64,000 nt of DNA from Putridiphycobacter sp045107045 (GCA_045107045.1 JBGCFR010000030.1:1-64000), one strand, 5' to 3'; positions 50,376-59,908 are shown, counted from the stretch's first letter. The notes: generated by a model from the letters alone, not told the origin. Numbers and translations: made by a program.

Positions 50376-51752
50376 CTAGAATAATTTTTCCAAATCAAAA
50401 TTTGATAAATTAATTTCGAAAATGTCTCTGTAGCCAAACCCTCCATTTTCTTTAGTACTCAGTTTACTATAATATCCTTTTTGATATTTTGGATAATAGA
50501 CAAAATGAGTTTCATCAGTAACATTATTAATCGGAAATCCTAAATTAACTGGTTCTGACCATTCACCATTGATGTTTTTACTGACATACACATCATATCC
50601 GCCATAGCCCTTATGACCATCTGAACTAAAAAATAAGTATTCCCCATTCTCTGATACAAAAACTGTAGTTTCTTGATAAGGTGTATTAATTGTTTTTCCA
50701 ACGTTTTCAGGTTTTGACCAACGTCCTTTTTCAAGTTTTGCTGTCCATATATCCGCTTTTCCTTCACCACTAATCCGTTCTGAAACAAAGTACATGGTAT
50801 TGCCATCTGCAGTAAAAGATGGTGAGGCTTCAAATCCAATGGAATTTATTGATTTACCAATCGGTTTAGGATTCGACCAATTATTATCCTTGTCTAGTTT
50901 CGACACAAAGATATCTGTACTTTGAGTGTTTACTTTTGTGTCCATTATCCCCTCAGTATTTATGCTTAAATACAGTGAAAGCCCATCATGGGATAGAAAT
51001 GCTATGTCATCAAACCCTTCGGTGTTGAGTTGCTTTATTCGTTTATCCAGATTGTTGCAGGCTAACCATTTCTCCGTTTTGTCATCCCAATCGGAAATGA
51101 AAATATCTGAAAAGTATTTACTATCACCCGAGCTAAACCCTCCCCCTGTATTTTGCGCTTTTCTTGATGAGAAAAAAATACTTTTCCCGTCATTTGACAA
51201 AACGGCTCCATAGTCATCATGCTTAGAATTGACTGAGGCATCAAGGGTTGTAATTTGAATGTCCAATGGAGATTTACTGTCACGCAAACCACGCTCACAT
51301 TCCTCAATTTTATCGTAAATTCTTAATTCTCTAATACGTGACTTAGCTATGCGGCTGGTAGAATTACGATAATCATTAATGGCTTCGGAAAAGTGACCTA
51401 GTTTATGATGTGCTAATCCTAGAACATAGTATAACTCTTCTTCAACTTCAGTATCCAACGCTTCTGCCTTTTTTGCATATTTGAGTGCAACATCAAAGTT
51501 ATTAAGTCCTAAATGACACTCCGCAACCCAGTAATTGGCTTCAGCATTTGTTTTACTAATTGTTAATGCTTCTCTGAATTTGACTAGGGCAGACCTATAA
51601 TTATCAGTATTATAAAATTTTCTTCCATCTGAAATTAAGATTCTAACTTCAGCTTTTTTCACAAGAGATAGAGTGGAGTCAGGAGGGTTTATTGAATAGG
51701 CAAATGCAGGCAGTATTGAAAGAGTAAGTATTAGGGATAGTATTAATTTCAT
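50376..51752 (-). CDS. Exported TPR and PD40-repeat protein
   Basis: The 458-residue protein has a signal peptide (MKLILSLILTLSILPAFA), TPR helices (about 30-160; GRKFYNTDNYRSALVKFREAL, AEANYWVAECHLGLNNFDVALKYAKKAEAL) and PD40/WD40-like blades (about 170-440; KSIFFSSRKAQN, ASPSFTADGNTMYFVSER, GEYLFFSSDGHKGYGGYDVYVS). It lacks the OmpA domain of the related 6969-9689 protein. ATG 51752 is used because the upstream extension has no signal. It has a consensus promoter. The SPOR-barrel gene follows after about 70 bases, possibly as its partner. Confidence 0.85.
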   Translation of the reverse strand: MKLILSLILTLSILPAFAYSINPPDSTLSLVKKAEVRILISDGRKFYNTDNYRSALVKFREALTISKTNAEANYWVAECHLGLNNFDVALKYAKKAEALDTEVEEELYYVLGLAHHKLGHFSEAINDYRNSTSRIAKSRIRELRIYDKIEECERGLRDSKSPLDIQITTLDASVNSKHDDYGAVLSNDGKSIFFSSRKAQNTGGGFSSGDSKYFSDIFISDWDDKTEKWLACNNLDKRIKQLNTEGFDDIAFLSHDGLSLYLSINTEGIMDTKVNTQSTDIFVSKLDKDNNWSNPKPIGKSINSIGFEASPSFTADGNTMYFVSERISGEGKADIWTAKLEKGRWSKPENVGKTINTPYQETTVFVSENGEYLFFSSDGHKGYGGYDVYVSKNINGEWSEPVNLGFPINNVTDETHFVYYPKYQKGYYSKLSTKENGGFGYRDIFEINLSNFDLEKLF

Positions 51753-51769
51753 AAGATATTCTTGATAAT

Positions 51770-51801
51770 CAAATTTAGTACAAAAATGGGTCCAAACCAA
51801 A
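51770..51801 (-). promoter_or_regulatory. Promoter TTTG-N20-TAAATTTG for the TPR/PD40 gene
   Basis: On the minus strand TTTG (51798-51801) and TAAATTTG (51770-51777) are 20 nt apart and 17 nt from the ATG, in good agreement with Bacteroidota consensus. Confidence 0.7.
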
Positions 51802-51811
51802 AGTGAAAAAA

Positions 51812-52660
51812 TTATTCAATTTCAGTCTTTTTAAATTTCACTACATCATTCATTGACAAGGTGGCTGCAGTAATTGCTAAAATAGGACTCAAAGCTGCAA
51901 AAGTAAGTAAGCCCCACGATCCGATTTCCCAAAGACCTTCATACCCGTATTCCGAAATGAGTGTGGTTCTGTTATTAGTAATATAAAAGTATAATAAAAA
52001 TAAAGTTGAGTACACACTTCCTATTGAAATTGCAAGTCCCTTGTGCTGTGAGACAAAGTAAACACTTTGTTGAATGTTTAAACGTCTTCTTTCGTTTATA
52101 TAATCGAGAAAGCTAAACCCATAATAATAAAAACCAACAATAAACGGCACGGCAAATATGATAAAACTCTTGGCCGATAAATCAAAAAATGAGACTATTC
52201 CTAAAAAAATTCCAACAAAAATATAATACCAGATTAAATTTCTAAAAGCAATTATAGCTCCTCTTTTTATATCATTAACTAAGTTTTTAAAGTTAAATGG
52301 ATATTTATTCCCAGTGAGTATACTTTCAATTTTTTGTGAGAGAATGGCCAAAATAGGGGACAGGAGCACAACTACGATATAGAGGGTGAATTGGGTGAAA
52401 ATTATATACAGAGCATCAAAGAAAAACATTTTTAGTGATACCCAAATTAAACTGTTTATTGTGTCAATATTATCAGATTGAATCCTAAGTTCATCATTTA
52501 TTTCCATCTCTAATCCTTGAAAATAGTTACCTAAAACATATACTCCAATAAATAGGACAAGAGGGAAAATAAAATACATTAAAAGTTTGTGCTCAAAAAG
52601 AAAATTCGTACCAATCCAATAGTTTTTATAACCAATACCCAATTCTTTAAAAAACTTCAC
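51812..52660 (-). CDS. EI24-domain (CysZ-like) membrane protein
   Basis: The 282-residue integral membrane protein has about six helices in the arrangement of EI24/CysZ-type proteins: a short N-terminal GIGYKNYWIGTNFLFEHKLL, a hydrophobic pair, and a FYYYGFSFLDYINERRRLN loop typical of the family. CysZ imports sulfate in proteobacteria, but the Bacteroidota members have no proven substrate. It is divergent from the VWA gene and upstream of the TPR/PD40 gene. Confidence 0.75.
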   Translation of the reverse strand: MKFFKELGIGYKNYWIGTNFLFEHKLLMYFIFPLVLFIGVYVLGNYFQGLEMEINDELRIQSDNIDTINSLIWVSLKMFFFDALYIIFTQFTLYIVVVLLSPILAILSQKIESILTGNKYPFNFKNLVNDIKRGAIIAFRNLIWYYIFVGIFLGIVSFFDLSAKSFIIFAVPFIVGFYYYGFSFLDYINERRRLNIQQSVYFVSQHKGLAISIGSVYSTLFLLYFYITNNRTTLISEYGYEGLWEIGSWGLLTFAALSPILAITAATLSMNDVVKFKKTEIE

Positions 52661-52713
52661 AAACTATCTATATCAATTTAAGAATTTAAAAATAGCAGAT
52701 AAAAACAAATAAA

Positions 52714-54828
52714 ATGGGTGGTGAAGAAAGTATTTTTTACTTTTATCAAAAAAAATTGGATTTTATATATACATATAATATTGGTTGGCTCTTTTTGATA
52801 ATCATTTTTGCTGGATTAGCAAGCTTTTGGTTATATTATAGAGCAAAAGAATGGACTGACTTAAGTGCAGTTTGGAAATGGATATTAGCTATTTTTCGTT
52901 TTTCAATATTATCTATTATCGGTTTTTTGCTCTTAGGTGTTATTTTAAAAAAAACAGACAATAAATCCCAAAAACCAATTGCCTTTATTCTACATGATCA
53001 ATCAGAATCAATTATACAAACAAAGGATTCTTCTTTTTACAAGAATGACTACATAAAAAGCATTCATCATCTTGCAAGTGGACTGAAAGATAAATTTGAA
53101 GTTGTTCAATACGGTTTTTCTAATAAAGTAGATTTTCGGATAGACAGTAATTATAATCATAAATTAACTGACATTTCCGAAGCATTTAATCAAGTTTATA
53201 ATCAATATGCAAATCGAAATGTAGGAGCAATTATACTATCTTCGGATGGTATTTATACTAACGGCCAAAACCCAATTTATACTATTACGCAAAAATCTAA
53301 TATTCCTGTTTTTTCGATAGGGCTTGGCGATACAACTGTTGCTAAAGATGTTTTGATTAATGATGTTGTTAATAATGATATTGCATTTTTAGGAAATGAA
53401 TTTCCAGTGCAGGTGATACTATCTCAAAATGGTTTTTCAAATGAGTCATTAAAGGTTGATGTGTATTCGAATAGTAAATTAATTAAATCAAAACGAGTTA
53501 AGTTTGATGCTAATCAGACGGATTTACAAGTCGATTTTCAATTTGTTGCCAATTCTTTAGGGTATAAAAAGTATTCTATACGAATTACAAATTTAGAGGG
53601 AGAAAGTACGTATAAGAATAATACAAAGAATTTTTATGTGAATGTGATTGATGGAAGACAAAAGGTTCTCTTGACCTATAGCCACAGTCATCCTGATATT
53701 TCAGCACTAAATTATGTCATTGAGCATAATAAAAATTACGATTTAACAACATTGCCAATTAGTGAATTAAAAAATGATCTTAATGTTTATGATTTAATTA
53801 TAGTACACAATTATCAAAGTACCTCAAAAGCACTTTCAGAAGTTATTGTTTCAAATAAAGTGCCAGTATTGCACATTATTGGTGTCAATTCAGATTTTAA
53901 AGGATTGTCGAAAGCAAATATTGGTCTTAAAGGAAACGGTGATAAATATGAGGATATTGTTTTTGATGGAAATATCAATTTTAAAGATATTAGTTATGAT
54001 CCAAATATCTTTAAATTAATTGGGAACGCTCCACCACTATCTTCCCCTCAGGGAAATATTAGTTTTTCTGAAACCATTGAAACCATTGCATTTCAAAAAA
54101 TAGGGAATATTACCCTTTCAAAGCCATTGATTTATGCGAATCGAAAAGGGGGTAATAAGTATGCTGTAATTTTAGGAGAAGGAATCTGGCGTTGGCGCTT
54201 ATATGATCAAATGAAAAATAATTCAACCAATCAATTTTCTAATTTCTTTTCACAATTAATTACTTACTTGGCTGTAAAAGAGAATAAGGATCCATTCAAA
54301 ATTAATATTGATAACGAATTTGAAGAAAGTGAAGATGTAATAGTTAGAGCTGAATTATACAATGCATCATACCAATTGACTAATGAGCCTGAAGTAGACT
54401 TTAAGCTATTTGATGAAGATGGAAAAGTGTTTGACTACTCTTTTTTTAGAACGAGTGAAACTTATATTTTAGAATTGGGACGTTTAAAACAAGGTATTTA
54501 TAATTGGGAGACGAAAACATTATTAAATGAAAAAAGATACACTAAAAAAGGGACATTTGTAGTGAAAGAGATTAAACGGGAAATGTTAAATTTAACTGCA
54601 GATCATAGATTATTAAATAGTTTATCAAAGAATACAAATGGTAAATTTTATGGACCAAGAAACCTAGAGACACTGCAAAAAGACTTGTTGAATAGAGAGG
54701 ATATTGTAGCAATTACGTACCAAGAAAAAAACTTTAAGGATTTAATAGACTATAAGTGGTTATTCTTTCTCGTTTTTGTCTTTATTGCAATTGAATGGTT
54801 TTTGAGAAAATTTCACGGAGGCTATTAA
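52714..54828 (+). CDS. Large membrane protein with VWA-like domain
   Basis: The 704-residue protein has two N-terminal membrane helices (about 22-42 and 55-78), a periplasmic VWA-like domain with an intact MIDAS start D95-x-S97-x-S99 in HDQSES, beta-sandwich segments, and a C-terminal membrane helix (about 680-698). It resembles a Bacteroidota family of BatA-like or glutamine-amidotransferase-like membrane proteins that act with MoxR ATPases, but no moxR or bat genes are adjacent. Its role is unknown. Confidence 0.78.
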   Translation: MGGEESIFYFYQKKLDFIYTYNIGWLFLIIIFAGLASFWLYYRAKEWTDLSAVWKWILAIFRFSILSIIGFLLLGVILKKTDNKSQKPIAFILHDQSESIIQTKDSSFYKNDYIKSIHHLASGLKDKFEVVQYGFSNKVDFRIDSNYNHKLTDISEAFNQVYNQYANRNVGAIILSSDGIYTNGQNPIYTITQKSNIPVFSIGLGDTTVAKDVLINDVVNNDIAFLGNEFPVQVILSQNGFSNESLKVDVYSNSKLIKSKRVKFDANQTDLQVDFQFVANSLGYKKYSIRITNLEGESTYKNNTKNFYVNVIDGRQKVLLTYSHSHPDISALNYVIEHNKNYDLTTLPISELKNDLNVYDLIIVHNYQSTSKALSEVIVSNKVPVLHIIGVNSDFKGLSKANIGLKGNGDKYEDIVFDGNINFKDISYDPNIFKLIGNAPPLSSPQGNISFSETIETIAFQKIGNITLSKPLIYANRKGGNKYAVILGEGIWRWRLYDQMKNNSTNQFSNFFSQLITYLAVKENKDPFKINIDNEFEESEDVIVRAELYNASYQLTNEPEVDFKLFDEDGKVFDYSFFRTSETYILELGRLKQGIYNWETKTLLNEKRYTKKGTFVVKEIKREMLNLTADHRLLNSLSKNTNGKFYGPRNLETLQKDLLNREDIVAITYQEKNFKDLIDYKWLFFLVFVFIAIEWFLRKFHGGY

Positions 54829-54855
54829 AGCTAAACCTTAGTATTTTTTCAACTT

Positions 54856-55200
54856 TTAATATAGACTTACAGCGTATGATAGCAGTTCATCCAGAGTCTC
54901 AATGTCAATGTCCTCATACGGATTAATATAAAATGCCTTCATTTTTTTCCTATCACCTTGAATCAACTCAGGATGATGCATTTCACCACCTTTAGTGAAG
55001 CATACATATGGATAATCGTTTTTTTTATCCATCCATAAATAGCAGAACATCTTACCTTTATAAGTGTAAAATGGCAATTTCCACTTATATGTTTCTCTAA
55101 TATTCGGGTCAAAACTGGTTAGTTTTGAGCGTAAAAAATATAGACAAGATTGCTGAGGCTCTGGCTTTAATCTAAAAAAAGTTTCTAATTCTGTTAGCAT
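54856..55200 (-). CDS. DUF1801 (YdhG/YdeI-like) protein
   Basis: The 114-residue protein matches the DUF1801 pattern: an N-terminal helix, then FDPNIRETYKWKLPFYTYKGKMFCYLW, a central PYVCFTKGGEMHHPELI, and a C-terminal helix. The fold is SCP-like; the function is not established. The ATG overlaps the stop of the cyclase-family gene by one base, so they are co-transcribed. Confidence 0.85.
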   Translation of the reverse strand: MLTELETFFRLKPEPQQSCLYFLRSKLTSFDPNIRETYKWKLPFYTYKGKMFCYLWMDKKNDYPYVCFTKGGEMHHPELIQGDRKKMKAFYINPYEDIDIETLDELLSYAVSLY

Positions 55201-55958
55201 TAAGTTTGAATTGGGTATAAAATGGGCTTGCTTGGTGAAGCATCATTTTCAAGGCTGATGATTTGAATATTTAGGATATAGGTTCCATCAATTATATTGG
55301 TTGGCACATATATTAATTCCGAAATGGTTTTGTGAGCCTGAATATTGTTAGGATAATCCCAAAAACATTTATGCGCTAGCAATTCTCCATGATCATTCTC
55401 TCTATCCACTGAAGGCAAATCAATTAATAAATGTTGGACACCAAGTGAGACAATATATGCCATGGCATCTTCAGATATATATGGTGGATTAGTATTTGAG
55501 TAATTCAGATTCATTTTACTCAAATCATTGGGTTCTGTTCGAATAATTAAGGCTTCAATTTTTTCAATATTTTCAGTAGCAGCTTGGATTAAAGCTAAAT
55601 CAATAATTCTATCATTTTCCTTCCAGCCTTTATTGAAAAAAACAACAGGTGTAATGGTGACTAATTCAGCTGTAAAAAAAAAAGTTTTTAAGTTTTCATT
55701 AATGCTGTAGAAGGCTTCTGAAATATGTCCTACAGTTTCAGTGTGAGTACCATTTCCATGAGGGTTTAATTGAATATTATTGAAATTAGTACTTCCTCCT
55801 TCAGATACTTTTCCGATAAAACCTTCGCCAGTTACGGGCCAAATTTTCACAGGATCAACATACCAGGCTGTTGCTCCTTTATTTGAACTTAATGGTAATG
55901 AAATATCAATTCCTTTATTTGTGTCGAACCACTGATGACTTGAAATGTATAGCTTCAC
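55200..55958 (-). CDS. Cyclase/kynurenine-formamidase-like hydrolase
   Basis: The 252-residue protein belongs to the cyclase (KynB-like) superfamily. It has DISLPLS near the N-terminus and the metal-binding NPHGNGTHTETVGHI, which corresponds to the HxGTHxDxPxH block with Glu in place of Asp and Gly in place of Pro. A later LLIDLPSVDREND gives the D-x-P-S segment. Family members hydrolyse N-formylkynurenine or related amides. The substrate is unknown and no other kynurenine genes are nearby. Confidence 0.82.
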   Translation of the reverse strand: MKLYISSHQWFDTNKGIDISLPLSSNKGATAWYVDPVKIWPVTGEGFIGKVSEGGSTNFNNIQLNPHGNGTHTETVGHISEAFYSINENLKTFFFTAELVTITPVVFFNKGWKENDRIIDLALIQAATENIEKIEALIIRTEPNDLSKMNLNYSNTNPPYISEDAMAYIVSLGVQHLLIDLPSVDRENDHGELLAHKCFWDYPNNIQAHKTISELIYVPTNIIDGTYILNIQIISLENDASPSKPILYPIQT

Positions 55959-56024
55959 GGTAATTTTTATGATAAATATACTTAAAACGAAAACATATCA
56001 ATAAAGCATCCGTATAAAAAATAA

Positions 56025-56032
56025 TACCTTTG
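56025..56032 (+). promoter_or_regulatory. -7 element TACCTTTG upstream of the IPExxxVDY gene
   Basis: TACCTTTG is only 9 nt before ATG 56042, implying a very short or no leader. The in-frame TTG at 56030 lies in the element and is rejected. Confidence 0.5.
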
Positions 56033-56041
56033 GAAATACAA

Positions 56042-56461
56042 ATGGCAAAACACAAATTAATTTTTGAAGAAACTTATGATTTTGATTTAATCGGAATTTG
56101 TTGTAGCCATTCAGATTATAGACTATGTTGGGCTATTAATCGAGAATTAAAGATGAATTTGAGCAGGGGAGACGACTATTATTTAAAGACAAAAAAGGAT
56201 GGTGAGTATTACTTTTCATATTATGATTTTATAAATGAGGAAACACACGAATCATTTTATTTAATAAAAAATTTGTCATTTGATAATTATAAAAGGCTCG
56301 TTCCTGAACAAGACCAGATTGACTATTTTATTATTGTTAAGGAAGGGTATGATTTAAATCTTAACAATTTTTTAAACCAACTAAAAAAAATTGATTGTAT
56401 TTTAACAGCATTTCAATTTGACCCAGTGTCTCTGAAGTCAAAAGCGAACTTACTGTTTTAA
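56042..56461 (+). CDS. IPExxxVDY family protein
   Basis: The 139-residue protein contains the family motif as VPEQDQIDYF (about 102-111), preceded by the usual N-terminal domain (HKLIFEETYDFDLIGICCSHSDYRLCWAIN). The family is restricted to Bacteroidota, is typically found next to pyruvate kinase, as here (13 bases upstream of pyk), and has no known function. A regulatory or partner role to glycolysis is only an inference from this conserved position. Confidence 0.88.
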   Translation: MAKHKLIFEETYDFDLIGICCSHSDYRLCWAINRELKMNLSRGDDYYLKTKKDGEYYFSYYDFINEETHESFYLIKNLSFDNYKRLVPEQDQIDYFIIVKEGYDLNLNNFLNQLKKIDCILTAFQFDPVSLKSKANLLF

Positions 56462-56474
56462 TTAAAAACACATT

Positions 56475-57902
56475 ATGATTAATAAAAAGACCAAAATAGT
56501 GGCTACAATGGGGCCCGCTTCAACTAATTCGAAAGAAGTATTGAAAGAAATGATTTTGAGTGGTACAAACGTATGCCGATTAAATTTTTCGCATGGTACC
56601 CATAATGACCACATGAATACAATAAAATTGGTTCGTGAAATAAATGAAGAATTAGGGTATAATGTAGCATTGTTAGCAGATTTACAAGGCCCAAAAATTA
56701 GAATAGGAGAAGTAGAGAATAATAGTGTTGACTTAATTAACGGTAATAAGCTTATCATTACCACAAAAGAGTGCGTTGGAACTGCAGAAAAACTATTCTT
56801 AACATATCAATCCTTTCCAAAGGATGTAGCGGTAGGTGATTTGGTTTTATTAGATGACGGTAAACTTCAATTAAAAATTACTAAAACTAATAAATTAGAT
56901 GAAACTGAAGCAGAGGTCATTCATGGTGGTAAATTATCTTCAAAAAAAGGGGTGAACCTGCCAAATACTAAAATATCGTTGCCTTGTTTAACAGAGAAGG
57001 ACTTGATTGATCTAGAATTTGCATTAGAAAACAATCTCGACTGGATCGGACTCTCTTTTGTACGTTCTGCGCGAGATATTATTGAATTGAAGCACATTAT
57101 TTCAAAGAGGAATAGTGGTGCAAAAGTGATTGCAAAAATTGAAAAGCCTGAAGCGGTTAAAGATATTGATGATATTGTCAAAGTGACTGATGCTGTAATG
57201 GTAGCTCGAGGTGATCTAGGTGTAGAAGTGCCAATGGAAACGGTACCAACCATTCAAAAAATGATTATCAGAAAATGTAGAGAGTACGCCAAGCCGACTA
57301 TTGTGGCTACACAAATGATGGAGAGCATGATTTCAAATATCACCCCCACTAGAGCAGAGGTGAATGATGTTGCCAATGCAGTTCTAGATGGCGCTGATGC
57401 AGTGATGTTATCTGGTGAAACATCAGTAGGTAAGTTTCCGATTGAAGTCATTCAAGCTATGTGTAAAATTGTAACAGAAGTAGAAAAATCAGACGAAATT
57501 TATCATAAAGAAGAGGAGCCTGAAAAAAATCAAGATCGATTTATTTCTGATTCTATTTGCTTTAACGCAGCCCGTTTATCGCAAAGAGTAGAAGCGAAAG
57601 GAATTATTACTATGACGTTTTCTGGCTATACGGCTTACAAAATATCTTCTCAACGACCTAAATCGGATACATTCGTATTTACCGAGAATCGTCAAATATT
57701 AACGCAATTGAATTTAGTATGGGGTGTTAAGGCATTTTATTATGATAAAATGGTAAGTACAGATCATACTATTGCAGATTCTAAGTACTTAATGAAGAAA
57801 ATAGGGTTACTCAAAAAAGGAGACATTGTGATTAATATTGCTTCTGTTCCAATTGAAGAAAAAGGACCTTCAAACATGGTGAAATTGAGCTATATTGATT
57901 AA
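56475..57902 (+). CDS. pyk: Pyruvate kinase
   Basis: Pyruvate kinase makes ATP and pyruvate from phosphoenolpyruvate. The 475-residue protein shows KIVATMGPAS, RLNFSHGTH, ADLQGPKIRIG, KIEKPEAV, the signature VMVARGDLGVEVP, ATQMMESM and DGADAVMLSGETSVGK. A C-terminal alpha/beta domain (about 360-475) is complete. It is co-transcribed with the IPExxxVDY gene and convergent with murA. Confidence 0.97.
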   Translation: MINKKTKIVATMGPASTNSKEVLKEMILSGTNVCRLNFSHGTHNDHMNTIKLVREINEELGYNVALLADLQGPKIRIGEVENNSVDLINGNKLIITTKECVGTAEKLFLTYQSFPKDVAVGDLVLLDDGKLQLKITKTNKLDETEAEVIHGGKLSSKKGVNLPNTKISLPCLTEKDLIDLEFALENNLDWIGLSFVRSARDIIELKHIISKRNSGAKVIAKIEKPEAVKDIDDIVKVTDAVMVARGDLGVEVPMETVPTIQKMIIRKCREYAKPTIVATQMMESMISNITPTRAEVNDVANAVLDGADAVMLSGETSVGKFPIEVIQAMCKIVTEVEKSDEIYHKEEEPEKNQDRFISDSICFNAARLSQRVEAKGIITMTFSGYTAYKISSQRPKSDTFVFTENRQILTQLNLVWGVKAFYYDKMVSTDHTIADSKYLMKKIGLLKKGDIVINIASVPIEEKGPSNMVKLSYID

Positions 57903-57920
57903 TAATTAATCTCAGTCAAA

Positions 57921-59225
57921 TTACAACCTCCTAATATCCGCTCCTAGATTATTCAGTCTAATGTCAATATCCTGGTATCCTCGGTCAATTTGTTCAATAT
58001 TATGGATGGTAGATTTGCCTTCAGCTGATAATGCTGCGATTAAAAGTGACACTCCAGCCCTAATGTCAGGTGAGGTCATACTAATGCCTCTTAACGGTTG
58101 CTGGTGGTTCATACCAATAACAGCAGCTCTATGCGGATCGCATAAAATAACTTGGGCCCCCATATCAATCAATTTATCCACAAAAAACAACCTTGATTCA
58201 AACATTTTTTGATGTACTAGGACTGATCCTTTTGCTTGAATAGCAGTGACTAAAATGATACTCAATAAATCAGGAGTAAATCCTGGCCATGGCGCGTCAG
58301 ATATAGTGAGAATAGAGCCATCAATAAAAGTATCTACTTCATAACTGTCTTGCTTGGGAATATATAAATCGTCTCCACGCAGTTCCATCTTAATACCTAA
58401 TTTTTTAAATACATTAGGTATAATTCCTAGTTCCGGATAAGAGACATCTTTAATTGTAATCTCTGACTTTGTCATGGCTGCCAAACCAATAAAACTACCA
58501 ATTTCAATCATGTCAGGCAATACTCTATGGTAACATCCTTTCAGCTGCTTAACACCAGTAATATAAAGTTTATTAGAACCTATACCAGTGATTTTTGCCC
58601 CCATGTTGTTCAACATCTTACATAATTGCTGTAAATAGGGTTCGCATGCTGCGTTATAAATTACGGTTTCACCTTTAGCTAATACTGCTGCCATTAAAAT
58701 ATTGGCTGTTCCAGTTACTGAAGCTTCGTCCAGATGAATATATGAACCCTTTAGTTTTTTCCCCTCAACAGTATAGAAATAAGTTTTAGGATTGTAATTA
58801 AAGGTACCACCCAATTTGGCAAAACCTTCAAAGTGGGTATCCAACCTTCTCCTTCCAATCTTATCCCCACCTGGCTTAGGGATTAAACCTTTACCAAAAC
58901 GAGCTAATAACGGTCCAACAATCATAATTGAACCTCTTAAACTGGATGCTCTTTTTGCAAAATCTTCGGTATCTAAATAATCAAGATCAATATTTGAAGC
59001 TCTAAAATTGTAGGTTCCTTTTTCTACCTTTTCAATTTTAACACCCATTACTTGAAGGAGGTTTATTAGCTTATTGACGTCAATAATATCAGGTAAATTA
59101 CTGATGGTAACTTTTTCTCCAGTTAATAATACCGCACAAAGTACTTGCAATGCTTCATTCTTTGCTCCTTGTGGAATTAATTCTCCTTTAAGTGAATTGC
59201 CTCCTCGTATTTCAAATGTACCCAT
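57921..59225 (-). CDS. murA: UDP-N-acetylglucosamine 1-carboxyvinyltransferase MurA, Asp at the active-site Cys position
   Basis: MurA adds enolpyruvate to UDP-GlcNAc in the first committed step of peptidoglycan synthesis. The 434 residues cover the two inverse barrels: GGNSLKGELIPQGAKNEAL at the start, RASSLRGSIMIVGPLLARFG, and RAGVSLLIAALSA near the end. The position of E. coli Cys115, the target of fosfomycin, is Asp121 in PGGDKIGRRRLDTH. An Asp here is known from Mycobacterium and Chlamydia MurA, which remain active but fosfomycin-insensitive. It lies 5 bases after the DUF4290 gene on the same strand. Confidence 0.97.
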   Translation of the reverse strand: MGTFEIRGGNSLKGELIPQGAKNEALQVLCAVLLTGEKVTISNLPDIIDVNKLINLLQVMGVKIEKVEKGTYNFRASNIDLDYLDTEDFAKRASSLRGSIMIVGPLLARFGKGLIPKPGGDKIGRRRLDTHFEGFAKLGGTFNYNPKTYFYTVEGKKLKGSYIHLDEASVTGTANILMAAVLAKGETVIYNAACEPYLQQLCKMLNNMGAKITGIGSNKLYITGVKQLKGCYHRVLPDMIEIGSFIGLAAMTKSEITIKDVSYPELGIIPNVFKKLGIKMELRGDDLYIPKQDSYEVDTFIDGSILTISDAPWPGFTPDLLSIILVTAIQAKGSVLVHQKMFESRLFFVDKLIDMGAQVILCDPHRAAVIGMNHQQPLRGISMTSPDIRAGVSLLIAALSAEGKSTIHNIEQIDRGYQDIDIRLNNLGADIRRL

Positions 59226-59230
59226 AGTAA

Positions 59231-59878
59231 TTAATATCTTTTCCTGTTATTTCGGTTATTGTTATTTCTATTTTTGTTCTTCCTGTTCTTATTGTTTTGA
59301 GGTGGTTTTTTGTCAATCTCGTATTCTCGAATCATGTCTTTTGTTGAAGTCAAGAAACTCAGGTCAGTTAGCACAATTTTGCCTTGAGACATTCTTTTAA
59401 GATGCTGTGAAATAATTTCATCATCAATAGAGTTGGTATTATACATTAAGTGAAACCGCTTCATTAAATCGGCAATTACTTTCACCAATGCCTCACGTTC
59501 CTCTGATTCAGGCATGTCAGATGCAATTTTAATCATCCCTTCAACCGTTTTACCATAATGCCCAAATTGAATTTTTGTTTGTGGATACTCAACACTATTT
59601 GGTTTTTCTGCTAACATTTCTCTATTTGGGACAGGGTATGGAGAATCAACATCAAGTTGAAAATCCGAAATTATAAATAAATGTGTCCATAGCTTATGTT
59701 TGTAATCTTCCTTATCACGTAAATGTTTATTTAATTCGCCCATGACATTAATAATTGCATTGGCTACTTTGTTTCTCTCTTCACGATCTGTTAGTGTAAT
59801 TGCAAAATCGACCATTTTTTGAACATTTCTACCATATTCTGGTATTTGTAATTTTGGTCGTGAAGTATTGTACTCCAT
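59231..59878 (-). CDS. DUF4290 domain protein
   Basis: The 215-residue protein begins MEYNTSRPKLQIPEYGRNVQKMVDFA, the usual DUF4290 start, is mostly helical and ends with an Asn/Lys/Arg-rich tail (NKNRKNKNRNNNNRNNRK) that may bind nucleic acid or be disordered. DUF4290 is found in Bacteroidota, commonly directly upstream of murA. The function is unknown. ATG 59878 is chosen: ATG 59896 lies too close to the -7 element, and the frame open to 60010 runs past the promoter. Confidence 0.88.
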   Translation of the reverse strand: MEYNTSRPKLQIPEYGRNVQKMVDFAITLTDREERNKVANAIINVMGELNKHLRDKEDYKHKLWTHLFIISDFQLDVDSPYPVPNREMLAEKPNSVEYPQTKIQFGHYGKTVEGMIKIASDMPESEEREALVKVIADLMKRFHLMYNTNSIDDEIISQHLKRMSQGKIVLTDLSFLTSTKDMIREYEIDKKPPQNNKNRKNKNRNNNNRNNRKRY

Positions 59879-59900
59879 GTCTAAGGGTAATTCCATATCC

Positions 59901-59908
59901 CAAAAGTA
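59901..59908 (-). promoter_or_regulatory. -7 element TACTTTTG upstream of DUF4290-murA
   Basis: On the minus strand TACTTTTG lies 22 nt before ATG 59878 and only 4 nt before ATG 59896, which supports the shorter start. No -33 TTTG is evident. Confidence 0.5.
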
